Assembly (NCBI RefSeq): GCF_004138205.1
Contig: NZ_RXNQ01000033.1
Coordinates: forward strand, 62,001 to 126,000
Direction: 5' to 3'
DNA length: 64,000 nucleotides
DNA from: Pedobacter sp. SYP-B3415
GTDB taxonomy: Bacteria > Bacteroidota > Bacteroidia > Sphingobacteriales > Sphingobacteriaceae
Below the pieces are notes generated by a model. That model was not told the origin of the DNA. It did no database searches and was given only the letters and a program-made list of their open reading frames with translations. Positions 35,953 through 45,231 of the stretch are shown piece after piece (position 1 is the stretch's first letter; each line of letters opens with the position of its first letter). The position numbers and the translations under genes are program-made.

Positions 35953-37530
35953 TCATTTTTCATAACTTGGCCCACGCAGGATTGTTCCTGCACGGGCGCC
36001 CGTATGTTTTTCATTGTCGAGGGTAAGTGCACCATTTACAAGCACATACCTGAACCCGGTCGAATACTGGTGCGGCTTGTTATATACCGATTTATCGGCA
36101 ACTGTAGCCGGGTCAAACACAACAACATCTGCTGCCATGCCCGCTTTGAGCAAACCGCGGTCCTTAAATTCCATCTTCTGCGCAGGCAGCGATGTCATTT
36201 TACGGATGGCGTCTTCCAGACGGATGATTTTCTTCTCTCTTACATAACGTCCGAGTACGCGGGCATTACTGCCATATCCCCTGGGATGAGGGACGCCCTC
36301 GTTCCATACCCGGATTGAAGCATCAGAGGCAATCATGGTATAAGGGTATTGCATGATCTTTTCTACATCCTGCTCATCCATTCCATGAAAAACCATTTGG
36401 GCACCTCCGTTTTCCATCATTTCCAGGATGGTTCGGATTTCGTCTGCCGGCCGGCTTTTCCTTCCGCGCAGCCTGTTTATTTCCATGATGCTTTTCCCGT
36501 TCAGGCTTGTGTCTGCCCTGTAGTTAGCTACCATAGCATAGTCAAAGTTTTTTCGCTGACGGCGTTTCAGGTCGCCAACCATTTCCGCTTCGAGTTTTTT
36601 ATAAATCTGTGGATTTTTCAGGCGGGCCTTCAGTGAGTCGGTTCCGTCTGCCAGGGCCCATGACGGGATAATAGAACTCAGGCCGGTACTGCTCGCCGTG
36701 TAAGGATACTGATCTACGGTAACATCGATTCCTTCCAGTCGTGCATCTTCGACTTTTTCGATCATTTCCGCTGTCCGGCCCCAATTTGGTTTGCCCACCT
36801 TAAAATGCGATATCTCTACGCGCATTTTGGCCTGACGGCCGATGTTGATCGTCTCATCGATGGCCTCAAATATCTTATCAGCCTCACTTCGCATGTGTGA
36901 GGTGTAGAGGCCGCCGTAGCTGGCGGCAACTTTTGCCAGTTCGATGACTTCCTGCGATTTTGAGTAGGTTCCGGGGGTGTAAATAAGCCCCGTTGAAAAA
37001 CCTACGGCGCCGGCTTTCATTGCTCCTGCAATATGGCTGCGCATTTTGTCCAGCTCTGCAGCACTTGGTTCGCGCATAGCCATGCCCATGGCGGCCCTGC
37101 GGACGTTATTGTGACCGATAAATGAAGCGACATTTACCGATAACCTGAGGCTGTCTATAAAACTGAAATACCTGGGCAGGTCGTTTTCAGAGCTGCCGCA
37201 GTTTCCTGTAACAACTGTGGTTACGCCGTCATAGATAAAGTTATCGGCCGTTGGTTGTTTGCGCTCGTCATCCTCGATATGCGTATGCACATCAATGAAA
37301 CCCGGCGCAACGACAAGGCCGCCGGCATCCAGGGTTTTCGCTGCGGTGGCATTCTGCAGATTGCCAACCGCAGCAATCTTACCGGCCTTGATTCCCACAT
37401 CACCTTTAAACCAGGGATTGCCGCTGCCATCAATGATCCTGCCGTTCTTAATCAGCACATCAAAGCGTTGCTGCGCAGCTGCACCAATGAAACAGGCAGC
37501 AAACAGAATAGACAGCGCAGTTTTTCTCAA
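35953..37530 (-). CDS. N-acyl-D-amino-acid deacylase (amidohydrolase family)
   Basis: Zinc amidohydrolase of 525 residues with a signal peptide (cleavage likely near GAAAQQ), so periplasmic or exported. The N-terminal beta domain has LIKNGRIIDGSGNPWFKGDV; metal-binding VHTHIEDD is near residue 84, with later HNNVRR, YTSHMRSE and EISHFK. The segment TVVTGNCGSS matches the D-aminoacylase subgroup. It releases D-amino acids from acylated or peptide-like substrates, perhaps wall fragments. A lipoprotein of unknown role follows in the same transcript. Confidence 0.8.
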   Translation of the reverse strand: MRKTALSILFAACFIGAAAQQRFDVLIKNGRIIDGSGNPWFKGDVGIKAGKIAAVGNLQNATAAKTLDAGGLVVAPGFIDVHTHIEDDERKQPTADNFIYDGVTTVVTGNCGSSENDLPRYFSFIDSLRLSVNVASFIGHNNVRRAAMGMAMREPSAAELDKMRSHIAGAMKAGAVGFSTGLIYTPGTYSKSQEVIELAKVAASYGGLYTSHMRSEADKIFEAIDETINIGRQAKMRVEISHFKVGKPNWGRTAEMIEKVEDARLEGIDVTVDQYPYTASSTGLSSIIPSWALADGTDSLKARLKNPQIYKKLEAEMVGDLKRRQRKNFDYAMVANYRADTSLNGKSIMEINRLRGRKSRPADEIRTILEMMENGGAQMVFHGMDEQDVEKIMQYPYTMIASDASIRVWNEGVPHPRGYGSNARVLGRYVREKKIIRLEDAIRKMTSLPAQKMEFKDRGLLKAGMAADVVVFDPATVADKSVYNKPHQYSTGFRYVLVNGALTLDNEKHTGARAGTILRGPSYEK

Positions 37531-37593
37531 TTTTTTAATTTTTTTTGAAAATTAGTTGAACAGCAGGTTTTTTCGAAATAAAGTATTCAACAT

Positions 37594-38475
37594 TTACACA
37601 CTGCAGAATTTGCCGAAAACGCCGAGCGGAAGTTTTACACCACTTGTTGCCTGCAGAAATAATTCTCCGGTTTCGAGATTTTTAACCGCCGGGAACGACG
37701 TTCGGATCAGATTTTCTACGATAACCGATGAAAAGCCCAACGAATAAGTGTTCAGGATCAGGAAATGTTCCTTTTCATCCAGAAGCTGTACAACATCCTG
37801 CATCATTTCCTGAATGTGGTCTTCCAGTTTCCACTTTTCACCATTTGGGCCATGGCCATATGCAGGCGGATCGAGAATAATACCATTGTATTTTTTACCC
37901 CGTTTTAATTCGCGCTTCACAAATTTAAGGGCATCTTCAACCAGCCACCTGATATCTTTCAAACCTGACAGTTCCTGGTTTTCATTTGCCCAGGTAACAA
38001 CCTGCCTGATCGAATCAACATGCGTAGTATCAGCCCCTGCTGCGCGCGCAACCATGGTAGCTCCCCCTGTGTATGCAAACAGGTTCAGCACTTTTGGCTG
38101 GGGCGTCCGGAATTTTTTTATAGACGAAGAAATATAATCCCAGTTTACTGCCTGTTCCGGAAACAGGCCCACATGTTTAAAAGAAGTAAGTGCAAGCCTT
38201 AGTTTAATAGACACATCCTCGTTTCCATAAGTGACGTGCCAGCGGTCAGGAAGTGACGGTGTTTTTTTTACCCATTCGCCCGATGTCGCCGAGCGACCCC
38301 TGAAGGTAATATGCGCAGCTTTTTTCCACTCCTGCTCGCTGAGAATTTTTTTCCAGACAGCCTGGGGCTCCGGCCTGATCATGACGACGTTCCCGAAACG
38401 CTCAAGCTTTTCAAAATCACCGCAATCAAGCAGTTCGTAGTCTTTCCAGTGCCGGGGGCTTAATAGTTGAATCAT
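37594..38475 (-). CDS. Class I SAM-dependent methyltransferase, RlmI/RlmK-like
   Basis: Predicted RNA methyltransferase of 293 residues from the ATG at 38475. The SAM-binding motif I reads VLNLFAYTGGATMVAARAAG-like near residue 129 (LNLFAYTGG), and motif IV reads IILDPPAYG, typical of the RlmI/RlmK-type 23S rRNA methyltransferases. It lacks an N-terminal PUA domain; instead it has about 100 residues of beta-rich sequence. An upstream in-frame start would cross a degenerate heptamer repeat. It is not clear which base it methylates. Confidence 0.75.
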   Translation of the reverse strand: MIQLLSPRHWKDYELLDCGDFEKLERFGNVVMIRPEPQAVWKKILSEQEWKKAAHITFRGRSATSGEWVKKTPSLPDRWHVTYGNEDVSIKLRLALTSFKHVGLFPEQAVNWDYISSSIKKFRTPQPKVLNLFAYTGGATMVARAAGADTTHVDSIRQVVTWANENQELSGLKDIRWLVEDALKFVKRELKRGKKYNGIILDPPAYGHGPNGEKWKLEDHIQEMMQDVVQLLDEKEHFLILNTYSLGFSSVIVENLIRTSFPAVKNLETGELFLQATSGVKLPLGVFGKFCSV

Positions 38476-38504
38476 AAAGGCACGAAGATAGGGAGTTTTG
38501 CTCA

Positions 38505-38546
38505 ATAGACCATGAACTATGAACCACGGTCTACAGACTATAGTCT
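38505..38546. repeat. Degenerate 7-base tandem repeat
   Basis: Six consecutive heptamers, ATAGACC, ATGAACT, ATGAACC, ACGGTCT, ACAGACT and ATAGTCT, all fit the pattern AYRRWCY. They fill the gap between the mlaF gene and the methyltransferase gene, with no coding role. Confidence 0.65.
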
Positions 38547-38548
38547 AT

Positions 38549-39301
38549 CTAAAACTTCGCTTTCGCAGCTTTCATAAACCGGCTGGCAAAAACAAAGTCG
38601 TTCAGTTCTTCGATGTCGGTATGGGCGATCTCCTTGTTTGATCCTTCCCAGAACTTTTTGCCTTCGTACAGGAACAGGATATAGTCGCCGATACCCATAA
38701 CCGAATTCATGTCGTGCGTGACCACGATCGTTGTCGTGTTGTATTCTTCGGTAATTTCTTTGATGAGTTCATCAATAACGATCGATGTCTTCGGATCAAG
38801 CCCGGAGTTCGGCTCATCACAAAACAGGTACTTCGGGTTCATCGCAATGGCCCGCGCAATACCCACACGTTTTTTCATGCCACCCGAAAGCTCTGCCGGA
38901 AACAGCTTGTTCTTGCCCTGCAGGTTTACGCGTTCCAGGCAAAAATCGACCCGATCCCGCTTTTCGGCCAAAGACTGATCTGTAAACATGTTTAGCGGGA
39001 ACATGATGTTTTCCTCAACCGTCTGGCTGTCGAACAGCGCTGATCCCTGGAAAAGCATGCCGATTTCCTTACGGATTTCAATCCGCTCTTCGAAAGTCAT
39101 CGGTGTAAAGTCCCGGTCGTCATAAAGCACTGAGCCCGAATCCGGCTGGTGGAGTCCGACCATACACTTTAGAAGTGTTGTTTTACCTGACCCTGAACCG
39201 CCGATGATCAGGTTGGTGACACCAGATTCGAACTTACTGGAAATTCCTTTCAGCACCTGGTTATTGTCGAACGACTTGTTGATATCCCTGATCTCGATCA
39301 T
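38549..39301 (-). CDS. mlaF: Lipid-transport ABC transporter ATPase, MlaF-type
   Basis: ATP-binding subunit of an Mla-type ABC transporter that moves phospholipids between the membranes. The product has 250 residues. Walker A is GGSGSGKTTL, the signature motif is LSGGMKKRVGIARA, and Walker B is YLFCDEPNSGLDP. GMKKR in the signature is characteristic of the MlaF group. Its start overlaps the end of the permease gene by 4 bases (ATGA). The substrate-binding MlaD is not in the immediate neighbourhood. Confidence 0.88.
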   Translation of the reverse strand: MIEIRDINKSFDNNQVLKGISSKFESGVTNLIIGGSGSGKTTLLKCMVGLHQPDSGSVLYDDRDFTPMTFEERIEIRKEIGMLFQGSALFDSQTVEENIMFPLNMFTDQSLAEKRDRVDFCLERVNLQGKNKLFPAELSGGMKKRVGIARAIAMNPKYLFCDEPNSGLDPKTSIVIDELIKEITEEYNTTTIVVTHDMNSVMGIGDYILFLYEGKKFWEGSNKEIAHTDIEELNDFVFASRFMKAAKAKF

Positions 39302-40032
39302 AGCAGCAATTGGGTTACAATGTAATCGCAGGCAAGAATTGAGATACAGCTTACCACGACCGCCCGCGTACTGGCCTGCGATACCTCTACTGCACCACCT
39401 TTAACATAAAAGCCTTCGTATGCCGGCACAGACGTAATAACGAACCCGAAAACAAATGCTTTAACCAGTGCAACCACGATCGTGTAAGGATTGAAGTCTG
39501 TGGTAATACCCTGCATATATTCTGCCGGTGAAACAGCTCCTGAAAGCGTACCGCCGATGTAACCACCGGTAATGCTCAGAAACATTGATATAATTACCAG
39601 CAAGGGTACCATTGTAATTCCGGAGATAATTTTCGGAAGGATCAGGTAGCCCGGTGCGTTGATTCCCATAATCTCCAGCGCATCAATCTGTTCGGTAACA
39701 CGCATTGTTCCGATCTCAGAGGAGATGGCAGAGCCGATTTTCCCGGCTAATACAATGGCGCTGATCGTCGGACTAAGCTCTAAGATACTTGAATCGCGAT
39801 TCACAGAACCAATAATTGTTTTCGGAATAAAATCACTAACCAACTGAAAGGCGATCTGCAGCGTCATTACCGCACCGATAAAGGTGGAAATGATGGAAAT
39901 CAGTCCAAGCGATCCAACTCCTATATAGTTCATCTGCTTGACCAATTCCCGGATGTAGATTTTGAGTTTCTCGGGTCTTCTGAAAACTGCCTTAAGAAGA
40001 AGCAGATACCTGCCGAAGTTGGTAAAATTCAT
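39298..40032 (-). CDS. mlaE: Lipid-transport ABC transporter permease, MlaE-type
   Basis: Inner-membrane permease of 244 residues with about five membrane segments. Family marks are the stretch MNYIGVGSLGLISIISTFIGAVMTLQ in parts, GSAISSEIGTMRVTEQIDALEIMGI and the C-terminal GGAVEVSQASTRAVV. It forms a translation-coupled pair with mlaF (4-base overlap). It is divergent from the dehydrogenase gene, with a 138-base gap between. Confidence 0.9.
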   Translation of the reverse strand: MNFTNFGRYLLLLKAVFRRPEKLKIYIRELVKQMNYIGVGSLGLISIISTFIGAVMTLQIAFQLVSDFIPKTIIGSVNRDSSILELSPTISAIVLAGKIGSAISSEIGTMRVTEQIDALEIMGINAPGYLILPKIISGITMVPLLVIISMFLSITGGYIGGTLSGAVSPAEYMQGITTDFNPYTIVVALVKAFVFGFVITSVPAYEGFYVKGGAVEVSQASTRAVVVSCISILACDYIVTQLLL

Positions 40033-40170
40033 TCAATAGTAAACATTAACCGTGTTTGTACAATACTAATACAAAGAAACGATAAAATTGTTGGGACCAT
40101 TAAAAGATTGTTAAAATATACAGGCTTTCTGCCATCTTTACCACAGCATATTTAATAAACAACAAGAATT

Positions 40171-40866
40171 ATGAATGCAGTTATTACAGGTGCGACGCGG
40201 GGCATAGGGCGCGCTGTTTCGCTGAAGCTGGCGAGTCTGGGTTACAACCTTTTTGTGTGTGCACGAAATGGATCTGAGCTTGAAGAGCTTAAGATTGAAG
40301 CGGGTCAATCAGGGGGCAAAGTTTACACCTTTGCAGCAGATGCCGGCAATAAGGAAGAGCTGCGAAAGTTTTGCGAAAATATAGCGGCTAAGGTTTCAAA
40401 AATCGATGTACTGGTTAATAATCTGGGCATATTCAGACCAGGGGGGCTGCTTGATGAAGATGATGAAGCCCTCGAGACACAACTGCAGATAAATCTGAAT
40501 GCGGCATATTATTCCAGTAAATTTATCGGCAAAATGATGCGTTCCGCAGAAAGCGGGCACATATTTACCATATGTTCGGTAGCAAGCAAAAAACCAGAAC
40601 CGAATGCCGGAAGTTACAGTGTAACAAAAGCGGCTCTGCTAAGTCTTAATGATGTATTGCGGCAGGAACTGACCCCGCATCGCGTAAAGGTAACGGCAAT
40701 TTTGCCGGGCTCAACATACACTTCCTCATGGGAGGGAACAACGCTTCCGAAAGAGCAGTTTATACAGCCCGAAGATATTGCAGAAACCATCGGCAGCGTA
40801 CTCCGGTTAAGTCCCGGCGCGAATGTTGAAGAGATCGTGATCAGACCGTTGCAATTCAAGGGATGA
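40171..40866 (+). CDS. Short-chain dehydrogenase/reductase
   Basis: NAD(P)-dependent oxidoreductase of 231 residues in the SDR family. The cofactor motif TGATRGIGRAV is at the N terminus, NNLGIF is the NNAG-type motif, and the catalytic residues are Ser in CSVASK and the Tyr/Lys pair in SYSVTKAAL. The family does not allow the substrate to be inferred. It is 25 bases upstream of the PspC-domain gene on the same strand, so a shared transcript is likely, but a functional link is not obvious. Confidence 0.85.
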   Translation: MNAVITGATRGIGRAVSLKLASLGYNLFVCARNGSELEELKIEAGQSGGKVYTFAADAGNKEELRKFCENIAAKVSKIDVLVNNLGIFRPGGLLDEDDEALETQLQINLNAAYYSSKFIGKMMRSAESGHIFTICSVASKKPEPNAGSYSVTKAALLSLNDVLRQELTPHRVKVTAILPGSTYTSSWEGTTLPKEQFIQPEDIAETIGSVLRLSPGANVEEIVIRPLQFKG

Positions 40867-40891
40867 ATTAGAAAATAGAGGAGAATTAGTC

Positions 40892-41593
40892 ATGGAAAAC
40901 AGGCTTTATAGAAACGAACATAATAAGATGATTGCAGGTGTGGCCTCAGGCCTCGCCGATTATATGCAGGTAGACATTACCATCGTGAGGCTGCTGTTTG
41001 TGCTGGCCGGAATCTTCATGTTTGGTACCGGGTTACTGGTTTACATCGTGATGTGGATTATCATTCCGGTAAATAACGATCCTGTGGCACGTTTTACCCG
41101 GTTCAATGAATACTTTGCGAAAGAACAGCAGAAGTATAATCCGTTCGGTGCGCCACCGGTCAATGCAGAGCCGGGCGCTTCAAATGCAGGAAGTCAGCCA
41201 GACTGGACCAGCACCAGTTTTGGTCAGAAACCTGCAGATTTCAAAACCACACCGAGAAACAATGATACCGGACGCATCGTGGGCGGATTGTTTCTACTCG
41301 TACTGGGGTGTTATTTCCTGTTGGATCAGTTTGATTTTATACCCTACTGGTTCAGTTTAACGAAGTTATGGCCCCTGATTTTTATAGCGATCGGCGTTAT
41401 CTTCATTGCCAGATCGAGACGAAAGAATGAATGGGAAAAATTCAAGGCAGCTAATGCTGATGAGCCTGTTGTTACAAACTCAGCGCCTGTTGAGCCGGTT
41501 CCGCCAGCAGACGTGCCTCCCGGTCAGGTTGGTGGTACCTATGGCGGCACAGAAACGGGAAGTGTTGATCCGCACAAACCTGATCACAACTAA
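40892..41593 (+). CDS. PspC-domain membrane protein
   Basis: Envelope-stress related protein of 233 residues. The N-terminal PspC domain (about residues 1-55) reads NRLYRNEHNKMIAGVASGLA, then a transmembrane helix near residues 30-55. A Pro/Ala/Ser linker follows, then a second hydrophobic pair around residues 125-170 (GGLFLLVLGCYFLLDQFDF) resembling the LiaF-type membrane domain. A GAGGAG sequence 8-9 bases before the ATG is Shine-Dalgarno-like. It is followed by a LiaF-like protein and an RDD protein, together suggesting a stress-response module. Confidence 0.8.
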   Translation: MENRLYRNEHNKMIAGVASGLADYMQVDITIVRLLFVLAGIFMFGTGLLVYIVMWIIIPVNNDPVARFTRFNEYFAKEQQKYNPFGAPPVNAEPGASNAGSQPDWTSTSFGQKPADFKTTPRNNDTGRIVGGLFLLVLGCYFLLDQFDFIPYWFSLTKLWPLIFIAIGVIFIARSRRKNEWEKFKAANADEPVVTNSAPVEPVPPADVPPGQVGGTYGGTETGSVDPHKPDHN

Positions 41594-41637
41594 CAAAAAT
41601 GAAAACGGTGCTCAGGCATCAGTAAAAGCTTTCTAAA

Positions 41638-42579
41638 ATGAAAACTGATAAATTAATCTGGGGAATTCTGCTGCTATTTGTGGGTGGCGTACTCCTGCTC
41701 GAAAACTTTGGCGTCATTGAATTTTACTGGCGCAATGTATGGCGCTTCTGGCCTGTATTCCTCATCATTGCAGGCTTGAATGTGCTCTTTAACCGCAACA
41801 ACTCAAAAACCGGCGGAATTATATCACTGGTCGTGGTAGTAATCGTGCTTGGTTTTGTATTTGTCAAAGGGCAGGAAACGCCGCGTAACCGTGGTTGGTG
41901 GGCTGGTAAGCTCAAGGAAGATATAGACATTGAACTTGGCGACCGCGAAAAAAGACAGCTACATTTTTCTGAGCCGTTTTCTGCCGGCACAACACGTAAA
42001 ACTATTCTGAATATTTCAGGCGGTGGTACTACATACACCCTTAAAGAATCGACAGACGAATTGGTTACCGCAGATGTAGAAAACCGCTCCGGAAACTTTT
42101 CCCTTCAAAAACAGGTGAGCGACAGCGTACAGGAGGTTTCTCTGAGAATGAAAGAGCAAAACCGGAAATGGAACTTCAGTGATGGAGGGAATGATGTAAC
42201 GCTCCGTATTAACAAAGAGCCGGTTTGGGATGTAAATATGAAAGTTGGCGCCGGCGAGGTTAATTTCGACCTGAGCCAGCATAAGGTGCGCAACTTCGTT
42301 TTTAACGGTGGTGCGGCGGCTCTTGATATCAAATTCGGAGACTTGCTTCCCGTTGCCGATGTAACCGTAAAATCCGGCGTAGCCGACGTAAAGATAAAGA
42401 TCCCGAAAGCTGCAGGCTGCAGGATCAGGGCAAAAGGCGGCTTATCGGCAAAAGACTTCACCGGTTTTACCAAACTGGACAATGGCCTTTATGAGACACC
42501 CGGATATGCATCTGCTGCAAACAAGATTTTCATTAACTTCGATGGCGGGCTCAGCAACTTTGAAGTAGACCGTTATTAA
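41638..42579 (+). CDS. LiaF-like membrane protein with C-terminal adhesin-type beta domain
   Basis: Protein of 313 residues. The N-terminal part has two or three closely spaced membrane segments (LIWGILLLFVGGVLLLENFGVI, FWPVFLIIAGLNVLF, SLVVVVIVLGFVFVKG in pieces), matching the LiaF/DUF5668-type module. The rest is a soluble beta-rich domain (about residues 100-313) with repeats such as NISGGGTTYTL and VKSGVADVKIKIP, typical of toast-rack-like beta solenoids. It follows the PspC-domain gene and precedes an RDD gene. Exact function is not known. Confidence 0.7.
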   Translation: MKTDKLIWGILLLFVGGVLLLENFGVIEFYWRNVWRFWPVFLIIAGLNVLFNRNNSKTGGIISLVVVVIVLGFVFVKGQETPRNRGWWAGKLKEDIDIELGDREKRQLHFSEPFSAGTTRKTILNISGGGTTYTLKESTDELVTADVENRSGNFSLQKQVSDSVQEVSLRMKEQNRKWNFSDGGNDVTLRINKEPVWDVNMKVGAGEVNFDLSQHKVRNFVFNGGAAALDIKFGDLLPVADVTVKSGVADVKIKIPKAAGCRIRAKGGLSAKDFTGFTKLDNGLYETPGYASAANKIFINFDGGLSNFEVDRY

Positions 42580-42590
42580 GCAGTAGAAAT

Positions 42591-43196
42591 ATGGATGGCT
42601 ACCTTGTTGTCATAGGCGGTAAACCACAGGGACCGTACAGCCTGGAACAAATAAAACAGATGTCGATCAGCCCCGGAACTTTTGTCAGAAAACAGGGTAT
42701 GGACGATTTCAAAGAAGCTCACGCAGTGGAAGAACTGCGTGAGCTTCTCGGTTTTAAGTTCAAAAAAACCGCTCCCCAGTACTTTGCAGGTTTCGATCAA
42801 CGGCTACTGGCCAGCGCTATTGATCATTTTATGATTTTCGTTATCTACACCATGCTGGTGCTCGTTTCCTTTTTATTTGTCACTGGTAAGGATGAGCGGC
42901 TTATCGTGTTTCTGGCGCCCCTTCCGGTTATCTTTATTGTCAAACTGATTTACGGAAGTTTTGCAGAATCATCGCCGGGACAGGGTACGGTCGGGAAGAG
43001 ACTTGTAAACATCAAGGTGACCGGTCTGGATGGCAGCCCAATCGGCTTCAATCAGGCACTCGGCCGGAACTTCGCCAAGGTCCTTTCCGTTATACCGCTT
43101 TTTTTCGGGTATTTGTATAGTTTCTTTAACCGGAAAAACCAATGCTGGCATGATATCGCCGCAAACACGCTGGTGATCAAAGACCGTCTGCTTTAA
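42591..43196 (+). CDS. GYF-like plus RDD-family membrane protein
   Basis: A 201-residue fusion. The first 50 or so residues form a GYF_2-like domain (YLVVIGGKPQGPYSLEQI is the key stretch), a peptide-binding fold. Residues from about 65 on form an RDD domain with three membrane segments: FDQRLLASAIDHFMIF carries the R and D residues that name the family. The KSSAGK-type segment appears as GTVGKRLVNIKV. It closes the SDR/PspC/LiaF-like/RDD group, 11 bases after the previous gene. The role is unknown; RDD proteins have been linked to ion exchange. Confidence 0.75.
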   Translation: MDGYLVVIGGKPQGPYSLEQIKQMSISPGTFVRKQGMDDFKEAHAVEELRELLGFKFKKTAPQYFAGFDQRLLASAIDHFMIFVIYTMLVLVSFLFVTGKDERLIVFLAPLPVIFIVKLIYGSFAESSPGQGTVGKRLVNIKVTGLDGSPIGFNQALGRNFAKVLSVIPLFFGYLYSFFNRKNQCWHDIAANTLVIKDRLL

Positions 43197-43260
43197 ATTT
43201 GACCTGTCGCCAAACCGGCCGGTAAATTTTCCGGAACCAGACATCTCCGATTTCAATCTG

Positions 43261-43268
43261 TATCTTTG
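43261..43268 (+). promoter_or_regulatory. Candidate -7 element before ispG
   Basis: TATCTTTG matches TAnnTTTG and ends 7 bases before the ispG ATG at 43276. The transcript would have almost no leader. No good -33 TTTG is visible. Confidence 0.4.
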
Positions 43269-43275
43269 CAACCAA

Positions 43276-45231
43276 ATGGAACAAGCAGCAATACATAAGC
43301 TAGCAGGTGCTTACTGCAATGACCTGAGCAATTACTCACGTTTTATAACCCGTGAAGTCATGATAGGCGATATCGGTATCGGAGGGAACAATCCGATCCG
43401 GATCCAGTCTATGACGACAACAGATACGATGGATACCCTCGGCACGGTCGAGCAGACCATCCGGATGGTTGAATCAGGATGTGAGATTGTCAGAATCACC
43501 GCGCCAAGTGTAAAGGAAGCTGGAAACCTGGCACAGATCAAAAAGGAACTGCGCGCGCGGGGATATACGGTGCCACTTGTGGCCGATATTCATTTTACAC
43601 CAAATGCGGCAGAGTCTGCGGCACGTATCGTCGAGAAGGTTCGCGTTAACCCCGGCAATTATGCTGATAAAAAGAAATTTGAAAATATAGACTATACCAC
43701 GGCTGCTTATCAGGCAGAACTGGACCGTATTTACCAAAAGTTCACTCCGTTAGTTAAGATCTGTAAAGAATATGGAACGGCCATGCGGATCGGAACAAAC
43801 CATGGTTCGCTTTCAGACCGGATTATGAGCCACTATGGCGACACGCCGCGGGGTATGGTCGAGTCTGCTATGGAATTTATCCGCATGTGCGAAGCACAGC
43901 AATTCTATAACCTCGTCATTTCAATGAAAGCCAGCAACACGCAGGTCATGGTTCAGGCTTATCGCCTGCTGGTTGAAAGCATGGTTAAGGAAGGCATGAA
44001 TTATCCGCTGCATCTAGGGGTAACGGAAGCGGGAGATGGCGAAGATGGCCGAATCAAATCTGCTGTTGGCATCGGCACGCTGCTTGAAGATGGGCTTGGT
44101 GATACCATTCGCGTCTCGTTAACCGAAGATCCGGAGTTTGAAGCGCCTGTTGCCCGGGATCTGGCTGCCCGCTATGTGAACCGTGAACGCAGGCCTTCTG
44201 CCTATGCCGCGTACCTGAATACCTCGCCGGTAAGTTACAGCCCTTATGCCTACCAGCGGCGCGTTACTCAACCGGTTGCCGGCATCGGCGGGCATCAACA
44301 CCCAGTGGTCATGCTGGATATTTCAAAACAGAACCTTAAAGATCCCTTTGTACTGAATGGCTGCGGTTACCAGTATAGTGCCGTGCTTGATAAATATAAC
44401 CTGAGCGACCAGGCCTGCGACCTGGTCTATTTAGGTGCATCGCTGCCATCCTTTTCTTTTCCCGGCGGGCTCAAACAGATCTATGACTATGAGACCTGGG
44501 TGGCGCTGGCCGATCAGATGAATTGCCATCCGCTTTTTACAGTCGAGACATACATGACGGCGGCTCCGCGCGACACGCAACTGAATCTTTTGTCTGTAGA
44601 TGCTTCAGCCATGTTACCGGGGCAACTGCCCGAGATCGATCATACCACTGTAGTGGTGCTGGAAACCACCGAAGGATCAATGTATGATCAGCGCGGCTTT
44701 TTCGAACTATTGAATCGGTCGGGCTCGCATGTGCCCGTCATTATAAAGCGCGTATATCCTGAGACTGACAGCAGCAGCCTGATGCTTGATGCAGCAACAG
44801 ATCTTGGTGCTTTGCTCACCGATGGTTTCGGAGACGGGATATGGATTGAAGCTCCGGCGGCTGAGCTTGCCCCGGTTAATTCAACCTCATTCGGTATTCT
44901 GCAGGCAACCCGCACCCGGATCAGCAAAACTGAATACATCTCCTGTCCAAGCTGTGGCCGTACCTTGTTCGATTTGCAGGAGACCACCCAGATGATACGG
45001 GCAAAAACCGATCATCTGAAAGGTATCAAAATTGGTATCATGGGCTGCATTGTAAACGGACCAGGCGAAATGGCCGATGCAGACTATGGATATGTCGGCA
45101 CCGGCCCTGATAAGATTACCCTGTATCGCGGCAGGGAGGTTGTAAAAAAGAATGTACGCTCTGCATTTGCCCTCGATGAGTTGATTGAGCTGATACGCGA
45201 AGATGGCAACTGGGTAGAGCGGGCTGTCTAA
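43276..45231 (+). CDS. ispG: 4-hydroxy-3-methylbut-2-enyl diphosphate synthase, long form
   Basis: Iron-sulfur enzyme of the MEP isoprenoid pathway, turning MEcPP into HMBPP. The product has 651 residues, against about 370 in E. coli: it is the long type with a large central insert (about residues 290-550), as in plants and Chlamydia. The N-terminal TIM barrel has PIRIQSMTTTDT and VPLVADIHF. The [4Fe-4S] cysteines are in SCPSCGRTLFDLQ and MGCIVNGPGEMADAD near the C terminus. Its stop overlaps that of a convergent hydrolase gene by 4 bases. Confidence 0.95.
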   Translation: MEQAAIHKLAGAYCNDLSNYSRFITREVMIGDIGIGGNNPIRIQSMTTTDTMDTLGTVEQTIRMVESGCEIVRITAPSVKEAGNLAQIKKELRARGYTVPLVADIHFTPNAAESAARIVEKVRVNPGNYADKKKFENIDYTTAAYQAELDRIYQKFTPLVKICKEYGTAMRIGTNHGSLSDRIMSHYGDTPRGMVESAMEFIRMCEAQQFYNLVISMKASNTQVMVQAYRLLVESMVKEGMNYPLHLGVTEAGDGEDGRIKSAVGIGTLLEDGLGDTIRVSLTEDPEFEAPVARDLAARYVNRERRPSAYAAYLNTSPVSYSPYAYQRRVTQPVAGIGGHQHPVVMLDISKQNLKDPFVLNGCGYQYSAVLDKYNLSDQACDLVYLGASLPSFSFPGGLKQIYDYETWVALADQMNCHPLFTVETYMTAAPRDTQLNLLSVDASAMLPGQLPEIDHTTVVVLETTEGSMYDQRGFFELLNRSGSHVPVIIKRVYPETDSSSLMLDAATDLGALLTDGFGDGIWIEAPAAELAPVNSTSFGILQATRTRISKTEYISCPSCGRTLFDLQETTQMIRAKTDHLKGIKIGIMGCIVNGPGEMADADYGYVGTGPDKITLYRGREVVKKNVRSAFALDELIELIREDGNWVERAV

